From assembly GCA_011763485.2 (NCBI GenBank), contig JAANSK020247498.1:1-23598 (forward strand): a stretch of DNA of 23,598 bases, read 5' to 3'. Origin of the DNA: Isoetes engelmannii (lineage: Eukaryota; Streptophyta; Lycopodiopsida; Isoetales; Isoetaceae). The notes below the pieces were generated by a model, which saw only the letters and a program-made list of their open reading frames with translations, was not told the DNA's origin and ran no database searches. How positions within the stretch are numbered: the stretch's first letter is position 1; the number at the start of each line of letters is the position of its first letter. Positions 17,056-23,598 of the stretch are shown here, piece after piece. A program made the position numbers and the translations under genes.

Positions 17056-17600
17056 TCAAACGTTCATATTGTCTTCTACATCAAACCAATCATCTAATGA
17101 GCTTCCAAAATCGAAAGCATCACCTGTCATCTCTAACTCCTCTATCTCATGTTCATTAGTTTGCAGAAGCATGTCTAAACTAGAAATACACGCTTTTCTA
17201 ACATTTAAAGCATCTATAATATTTTTTTCAATATTAGAAGGGGGTAAACCAAACAAATCCTCCATTGTGCCTTGCACTCCATATCTCTTTCTCAACACCT
17301 CGTATGCCGGACATAGCAAAAGAACATGTACTTCGTCCTCAATCTCATCCTGACCGCAAACTTTACATAACTGTCTGTCTCTAGGAATATTATTCCACCT
17401 TCCTTCTTCAACACTCACATGATGAGAACTCAAGCGCATGCGAGATATCTTGTTGCGCTTCATCACCGATATATCACTTTTCAGGTAGACTGCTTCTGTA
17501 ATATAGGATTCATATTAAGACGATACGCCTCAATTTTCGTTCTTGGATTGTCCCATAAGACTACATATATACCTCTAATTACCCATTCTGTGATATCTAT
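17056..17600 (-). mobile_element. LINE ORF2 tail with CCHC-like zinc motif (second LINE type)
   Basis: A clean minus-strand frame of 136 codons (17056-17466) reads RMRLSSHHVSVEEGRW, then IPRDRQLCKVC, DEVHVLLLCPAYEVLR, and ends in an acidic tail (SSLDDWFDVEDNMNV). C-x2-C-x9-H-x4-C with the preceding R-x-R-L-x-S-H...E-x-G-R-W is the standard C-terminal end of many non-LTR ORF2 proteins, more familiar from animal elements than from plant L1. Upstream in a broken frame, to about 17600, comes NPRTKIEAYRLNMNP, consistent with the same protein. A stop and a frame break separate the two parts. No reverse transcriptase is visible, so this is a truncated copy. Confidence 0.55.
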
Positions 17601-17879
17601 AGGCGGGCAATCTAGTCGGCCACACTGGAGTAGGATGCATTCTGACTATGACCAAAGGGTGGTGGCCAGTTCAAAACACCAATTTATTAAATTTACACAG
17701 CAAGTGACCAATTTAAGATTTCCCAAATCTTCAGACCCATAAGACGTGCCCATTTCAAATTATTAAACGCACTAGCAACATCTTGGAGTGGTCATTTCAA
17801 CCATAGAATAATTTTAAATATCTAGGGTTGTGGCCAGGCTCTATATTGACCAAAGATAAGCTCAAAATTTTGCCACTTA
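17601..17879. other. Spacer between LINE tail and hAT remnant
   Basis: AT-rich sequence with no ORF of note; TGGCCAG occurs at 17661-17667 and again near 17831-17837. Nothing else is seen. Confidence 0.35.
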
Positions 17880-20030
17880 TAGGGGGGTAAATTTTTTTGA
17901 GTCTAACCCTAGAATTTTAAAGCGTTTTTTTTTTTTTTTTTTTTTCCTCTACGATTCAAATTTGCTTGATTCGACTCTTCCCTAATTTGCTCTCCATCAT
18001 CCAGATCTGTTCTTCATCGTTTAGCCTGAATCTCCTCTTCACCGTCTCAAGTCAAATCAAGGTTAGTTTTTAATTATTAAGTACCTCCAATATGGTTTTT
18101 GATCTACTGAATCATGTTTTTGATGAGATCCATCCTATCGAATGCAATTGGTTTTTGATGAGAAATTCTTGTAGGTAATATTTGTATGTTGATGCAGCTA
18201 CATGGAGGGAGCTTCACAAAAGAGAATAAGCAAATTCTTGGGAGATGGATCATGCAGGACTAAAAGGCAGATCACTATATCAGCTGCTACCTCCACTTTC
18301 ATGGATCAAATTGAAATAGTTGATGAAGGCTACACATCTATAGATGACAAGAACTATGATCCTGATGAATTGACAGAACACTCAGAGAATGAAATTGAAG
18401 GATCAGAAAATGATTTGAATGTTGTAGGAGATGCCAGAGAGAATCATATGCATATACATGGTGATGAAGAAGCAGTCCGTGGATGAGGGTCGTACAAGGA
18501 AAGGAAGGGTAGTCGTTGGGATGCCAATAGAACCTTCAAGAATGATTGGCTTAGAGAGTATCCCTTTGTCGAGCCAGTGGAGGTCGATGGGCATAAAATG
18601 GTAAGTTATGTTCTTGGAAGAACAAAACAGAGAAACTATTACATAAAAAAAAAGAAAAAGAAAAAAAACAACAACAACAACAATATTGATAGGCATGTTG
18701 GTAAGTTAAAGAAAAAGACCATAGAGAATGGAGTTAGTAAATATGTGTTTGCTGGTTGGGAAAGTGCTTAGAAGAATGTGCATGCACGGAATGCATAGTT
18801 ATACTATAGGCAACATCAAATGAAGAAAAAGAAGAGTAGGACAACCAGGATGCATTGTATGTTTGAAAAGGCTGAAATGTTAGAGTATGAAGCTAAATGC
18901 ATTCAAATGAGAGTTGTGCTTCATTTGCTCCAGCGAAGCCGGCCGATGAAAGATTTTTCAGAGCATGAGATGTTGAATGTTCAGGTTGGGAATTTCAAAC
19001 TCACATGTCTATCGTTGCGCTTGACAATCTACGTGAAGTGATTAAAGGTAAATATGATTTAAGAATCCATATTTGAGCATACTAATTGCTTATGATTTCA
19101 TGTCTTATGTGGTGTGATTTGAATGTGTTATAGGGTCTATGTTTTTAACCTTGTCCTTGGACGAAGTTACATGCAATGACAATACATCATGGCTATGTAT
19201 GCACCTATATAATGTTACTGATTTTCAACAAAAATCATATTTTTTTGAGCATATCAAAATTGCGCTTAGATTCTAACGCTGAAACCCTTTATCGTGTCGT
19301 ACAAGAGAGATTGAAAGAGATTGCAAATATGAGTTTAGTTGATTATGCAAGGACATTGGTCTATTTTGGTACAAATGGAGCAAGTCTTATGACAGGTTGC
19401 AGGAATGGATTAGCAGTTAAGTTGCAGACTAGTTTCATGCCTTATGTGGTGGCAATCCATTGTGTGGCGCATCGCACGAATCTAGCTTTTAAGATTACCT
19501 CAAAATTCGATTATGTTAAGAAGGTTGAGAACCTGGTTCATGCAGTAAACCAATTTTATTGTCACAGTCCACAAAGGTTTGCTCATTTCCAGCAATTTTC
19601 GATTGGGTTAAGTGAGGGACTAAGATTGCTAAAGGATGTGGAAACTCGTTGGATATCCATAGTCTTACCTGTTCGTAGACTATGCAATGAATATATTTAT
19701 GTTGTTGGGGCTTGTGTTGTGCAGAGTTAGCTGATCAAAATGAAGCAGCAGCACTAGCAGAGCTATTTGGACTTCTTACAGATGCTGAGACCTTATTGTC
19801 TCTTTATGCTCTTACTCCATTGCTTAGAGAGTTAACCTCCTTAATTAAACAAGCTTAGGATCAGACCATTTATATTCCAAAGCATTCGATTGCAAGAAAG
19901 GTAGCATGCACTAAGCTTGACAGAATGTATGTCGGAGAAGATTGTTTTGAAAGGGAGAGACATTTGTATGCTGAGACCTTATTGTTTCTTTATGCTCTTA
20001 CTCCATTTCTTAGAGAGTTAACCTTCTTAA
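17880..20030 (+). mobile_element. hAT-type DNA transposon remnant, plus-strand copy
   Basis: TAGGGGGGTAAAT at 17880 resembles a hAT terminus, though no partner end was found. A 21-base T run (17925-17945) and a leader follow, with donor AAG/GTTAGT after 18061 and acceptor GATGCAG ending at 18197. ATG 18202 opens 94 codons (MEGASQKRISKFLGDG, acidic centre). After one TGA the same frame continues to 18771 with RTFKNDWLREYPFVE, typical of the BED/TTF-like start of these transposases. HLLQRSRPMKDF lies near 18920. The catalytic region at 19260-19730 has FGTNGASLMTGCRNGLAVK, HCVAHRTNLAFK and VETRWIS. In the first motif the usual catalytic Asp is Asn. A 65-bp segment (19782-19845) is duplicated at 19971-20033. 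The dimerisation domain is missing. The copy is dead, with several stops and frame changes. Confidence 0.75.
18667..18684. repeat. (AAC)n microsatellite in the left hAT arm
   Basis: Five AAC units preceded by an A/G-rich tract (AAAAAAAAAGAAAAAGAAAA). The right arm has a plain A/T run here instead, so this tract expanded after the copies separated. Confidence 0.8.
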
Positions 20031-20170
20031 GCTTCATCTTGTTCTCGATGCTATGCACTATAAATGGAAAGGACAACATTATACCCATCTTCTCCTTCTT
20101 AACATGCTACTTCCGATACTTTCAAGGAAATCAAGTTTCACTATGCAAAACATGTCGGCTGAGGAATACC

Positions 20171-20409
20171 ACCGACCAACATCCAACGACCATTGCAAGA
20201 TGACGATTTAGATGATTCTTTATAACAGCTTTATTGCCGATGTTGCCGAAAAACACTATGATAACATGGCAAACGATCAACGACCGATTGCAATCAGCTT
20301 TGTTGCCGATGTTACCGACCAACGACCAATGACCATTGCAAAATGACGATCTAGGTGATTCTTTTGTTGACGAATGACAACATTATTGCCAAAAAACACT
20401 ATGCTAACT
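20171..20409. repeat. Two diverged direct copies of about 95 bp, 143 bp apart
   Basis: ACCGACCAACATCCAACGAC...AAAACACTATGATAAC (20171-20265) recurs as ACCGACCAACGACCAATGAC...AAAACACTATGCTAAC (20314-20409). GCTTT-TTGCCGATGTT also occurs twice (about 20228 and 20297). It is rich in CGACC/GACGA and unlike the AT-rich flanks. It may belong to another unrecognised element. Confidence 0.7.
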
Positions 20410-21195
20410 ACACTGCCAAATTCACTGTTCATCTGGCTCTAAATTCAACCACAGGATGCTTCAACAAATGACTCGCATACGAATCAATCTATTGGATGCT
20501 GCAAAGCTCTGATTCCGCTTTACAGATTTAACAAATCTTGAATCTGCTACTTCCAAAGTTCACAGGCATTCCAGAGTCTCAGAGGCAAAAAGGTCTTTAG
20601 TTTCACATGAACAATCGAAACACTTCAACACTTTACACTGTTATAAATCCATATACAAATGTCAAATAGACTATAAAATAAGAACTACAAATTAACAGCT
20701 TATGTTCTCAAGAATAAATGTGTAAAAGTATCAGAACTATAAGATGAACAGCTTATGTTCTAACAGAAAAAAAAAAATGCGATTTCTAATTTTGCTTTGG
20801 GTCTTCATGTATTTAACATATCCTCCATGCAGCAAAAACAATTATCAAAAATACTGTAAATGCCTTGCTTGATACATGTGCCTGTGCAATTTATCATTCT
20901 TACTTGTACATAACAGGGCCTGCTAGAAGACTCACATCAATCTCAGAGTGCACATTACCTGTATACAATAGTTAGAAGCTTTAATCTGGTTCTAAAGCAT
21001 TGCTACTTCATATTGCAATCCATAATGGCAATGCTTCAGTAAATCAAGCCAGCATATCCTATCGTTCTGTCAGCATAATCTATTTAATTGTAGTGACAAA
21101 ACAAGCTGAAGACAAATAGAGGTTCGGAAATATACCTTCTAGAATTAGCAAGTACTTAGAAATTCAGATATACTAATGCAAATACAGAAATCAGA
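20410..21195. other. AT-rich spacer between the two hAT remnants
   Basis: No ORF, RNA gene or terminal repeat recognised. GAACAGCTTATGTTCT and a near copy AACAGCTTATGTTCTC lie at 20694-20711 and 20747-20762, each itself nearly self-complementary. An A-run sits at 20767-20776. Confidence 0.35.
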
Positions 21196-23427
21196 AAAAA
21201 TACCTTTCAAAGATTTCCAACATGCCACGCATTGACATCCAACTCTAGTGGATCTTGAATGATTGGGAGATCATCATCACGCTGTAGCTCATGCACAAAA
21301 GTAGATCCTCTTCTATTTGTTGCGTCCTTCCACATATGAAAAGCTCGGTCATATGGAAAAGATTCCAACGAGTGTCCACACTTGAATAAACGCAAGGTGA
21401 CACTAAGTTTGCATCTAATCTGTTGTGCAACGTATTCTTTATAAAGGAAAGTGAGCTAAAAGCCCGCTCATCGCACAGCTTAATATATTTTCTTATTGCA
21501 GCCTTTAGATATTGGTGAGTGGCCAATTTGACCCATAATCTAGTAACAGCTTCCCGCTCCAATGGCTTTTCTAACAGGCCAAATTGGGCATACATAGTAG
21601 ACCTAAATAATCCTGACAGTTCTTTCAATGCTTCTAGATCTAATATGCCATCAATTTCCACTCCTTCAACCACATGCTTAACACAAAAATGATCTCATAA
21701 GAACCTCAAACCCTAAGTTAGTGGTAAATCTAGCAAATAATACCTCATGTACCCATAGTATTGTTTCAGAAATTAGGAAAGACAATGCCTAAAGCGTCCA
21801 AAAGTTCATCCCGAGGAAACCTTGATCGCAACTCGGATGAAAGACATGTTGCTACATAATTCATCTCTACTCTTGTGGATGAAATAAGTGAGTCAAAATC
21901 TTCTACCTGCACTTCCATTCTCTGCATATGATTATTCCGTCCACCTCTCCTTCTATAATGCAGAGGAAAGAATTGCTCATTGACATGTATGCACAATGCT
22001 CCACTCTCATTGTATGCCAAGAAGCTCCTTCCTTCCTGCAAGGAAACCAAGTTCTGCCATCTATAAAATGCCTCATCCCTTTCAAAACAATCTTCTCCGA
22101 TATACATTCTGTCAAGCTTAGTGCATGCTACCTTTCTTGCAATCGGATACTCTGGAATATAAATGGTCTGATCCTGAGCTTGTTTAATTAAGGAGGTTAA
22201 CTCCCTAAGCAATGGAGTAAGAGCATAAAGAGACAATAAGATCTCAGCATCTGTAAGAAGTCCAAATAGCTCTGCTGCTGCTGCTTCATTTTGATTAGCT
22301 AACTCTGCACAAGCTCCAACAACATAAACATATTCATTGCATAATCTACGAACAGGTAAGGCTATGGATATCCAACGAGTTTTCACACCCTTTAGCAATC
22401 TCAGTCCCTCACTTAACCCAATCGAAAATTGCTGGAAATAGCAAACCTTTGTGGACTGCAATAATAAAACTGGTTTGCTGCATGAACCAGATTCTTAGCC
22501 TTCTTATCAGAATCAAATTCTGAGATAACCTTGAAAGCTAGATTTGTGCGATGCACCATACAATGGATTGGCACCACATAAGACATGAAACTAGTCTGCA
22601 ACTTAACTGCTAATCTATTCCTGCAACTTGTCCTAACACTTGCTCCATCTGTACCAAAACATACCAGTTTCCTTGCACAATCAACTAAATTCATATATCC
22701 AATCTCTTTCAATCTCTCTTATACGACACGATAAAGGGTTTCAGCTGTAGAATCTAAGCTCAGTTTTGATATGCTCAAAAAATAAGATTTTCGTTGAAAA
22801 TCAGTAATGTTATATAGATGCATACATAGCCATGATGTATTGTCATTGGCGGTAACTTCGTCGAAGGACAAGGCTAAAAACATAGGCCCTGCAACACATT
22901 CAAATCACACTACATAAGATATGAAATCACAACCAATTATATATGCTCAAATATGTATTCTTAAGTCATATTTACCTTTAATCACTCAATGTAGATCGTC
23001 AAGCACAACGACAGACATGTGAGTTGTAAATTTCCAACTTGAATTTTCAGACCAGTGGCACCTTGGCATAGTTGGCAACCTGTGTGCTACATTCAACATC
23101 TCATGCTCTGGAAAATCTTTCATCGGCCAGCTTCGCTAGAGCAAATGAAGCACAACTCTCATTTGAATGCATTTAGCTTTATACTCTAACATTTCAGCCT
23201 TTTCAAACATACAATGCATCCTGACTGTCTTAATCTTATTTTCCTTCATTTGATGCTCATATCTATAGTATAACTGTGCATTGGGTGCATTCACATTCTT
23301 CTCAGCGCTTTTTCAACTAGCAAACACATATTTACTAACTTTATTCTGTATGGTCTTTTTCTTTAACTTACCAACATGCCTATCAATACTAATTTTTTTT
23401 TTTTGCTGTAATAGTTTCTCTGTTTTT

Positions 23428-23430
<3 letters not shown>
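21196..23430 (-). mobile_element. hAT-type DNA transposon remnant, minus-strand copy (more complete 3' half)
   Basis: Reading on the minus strand: GRPMKDFPEHEMLN-like sequence near 23100-23140. An SFDEVTANDNTSW segment near 22840-22880 is typical of the first conserved acidic motif. At 22413-22712 are VCFGTDGASVRTSCRNRLAVK (catalytic Asp kept, unlike the plus copy) and HCMVHRTNLAFK. At 21766-22461 follow VKTRWISIALPVRRLCNEY and EAAAAELFGLLTDAEILLSL. After a probable short intron (donor near 21743, acceptor near 21680) comes the hAT dimerisation region at 21245-21673, with LCDERAFSSLSFIKNTLHNRL. A final out-of-frame tail reads FPYDRAFHMWKDATNRRG. A donor-like AAAG/GTATTT at about 21205 ends it. 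Several frame changes and stops make it non-coding as it stands. The 5' part runs into a CT microsatellite near the window edge. Confidence 0.75.

Positions 23431-23459
<29 letters not shown>
23431..23459. repeat. (CT)n microsatellite
   Basis: About fourteen CT units directly at the outer end of the right hAT arm. It marks where homology to the plus copy stops. The remaining 139 bases to the window end are AT-rich and unassigned. Confidence 0.9.
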
Positions 23460-23462
<3 letters not shown>

Positions 23463-23598
23463 CGTTAATGAATATCTTTAATGAATATGCTCCAATTCGG
23501 TTAATACAAGATAACATCTTATTGATTCTTGTTAGAATGCTGACAAAATTTATGATTTGTGTTTGACCGTTCTTTACATTCATAAAATACTTAGAAGG

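Larger units (their letters stand above)
18622..23428. repeat. Large inverted repeat formed by the two hAT remnants
   Basis: Left arm about 18622-19965 (plus sense), right arm about 22070-23428 (reverse complement), with some 2.1 kb between. Sampled stretches around the FGT(N/D)GAS motif agree at roughly 90 percent by eye. Non-coding parts such as the intron-like stretch around 19040-19130 also match, so whole element DNA is shared and not just a conserved protein. Homology starts at AACAGAGAAACTATTA and stops just after GATTGTTTTGAAAGGGA. Confidence 0.8.

Noticed and set aside
1-23598. LTR retrotransposon or other virus-like element
   Set aside because: No long terminal repeats, primer-binding site, gag, protease or integrase motifs were recognised anywhere in the window.

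Overview
The window looks like nuclear DNA of a land plant. Both well-supported genes are split by short GT-AG introns, one enzyme carries a plastid-type leader, the intergenic DNA is AT-rich, and much of the rest is decayed transposable elements and small tandem duplications. The protein sequences diverge somewhat from the seed-plant versions I know. One LINE remnant has an ORF1 with an RRM and C-terminal domain, as in animal L1s. I lean towards a fern or another non-angiosperm plant, but this is inference only.

Layout. 1-1527: little recognisable, perhaps the last exon of an upstream gene. 1528-5285: minus-strand LINE fossils, first the tail of an ORF2 with an RVT-type zinc-binding region, then an L1-like ORF1 followed by what looks like a LINE 3' end. 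5412-7340: a complete 1-Cys peroxiredoxin gene on the plus strand (four coding exons, 222 aa), with ABRE and RY-like motifs upstream and a probable 5'UTR intron. 7341-10370: AT-rich spacer with a run of separate short tandem duplications (30, 43, 24, 80 and 33 bp) and two unassigned ORFs. 10376-10745: a degenerate array whose units each carry a palindrome around a CTCGACTC core. 10933-13000: a roughly 350-bp repeat present twice in tandem. The second copy is split by a 1.4-kb insertion with a GC-rich foldback at its left end; the first copy serves as the empty site. 13107-15716: a complete plastid-type D-3-phosphoglycerate dehydrogenase gene (five exons, 628 aa) with telo-box, G-box and TATA motifs. 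16741-17600: a tandem repeat and a second kind of LINE tail. 17880-23430: two hAT-type transposase remnants facing each other, forming an inverted repeat with arms of about 1.35 kb.

The two host genes do not form a pathway. The peroxiredoxin detoxifies peroxides and is typical of desiccation-tolerant stages. The dehydrogenase makes the first committed step of serine synthesis in plastids. Both have ACGT-core boxes close upstream, so both may answer to bZIP factors. The most interesting structures are the hAT inverted pair (a possible hairpin-RNA source), the ORF1-only LINE remnant, the split tandem repeat with its foldback, and the palindromic minisatellite.
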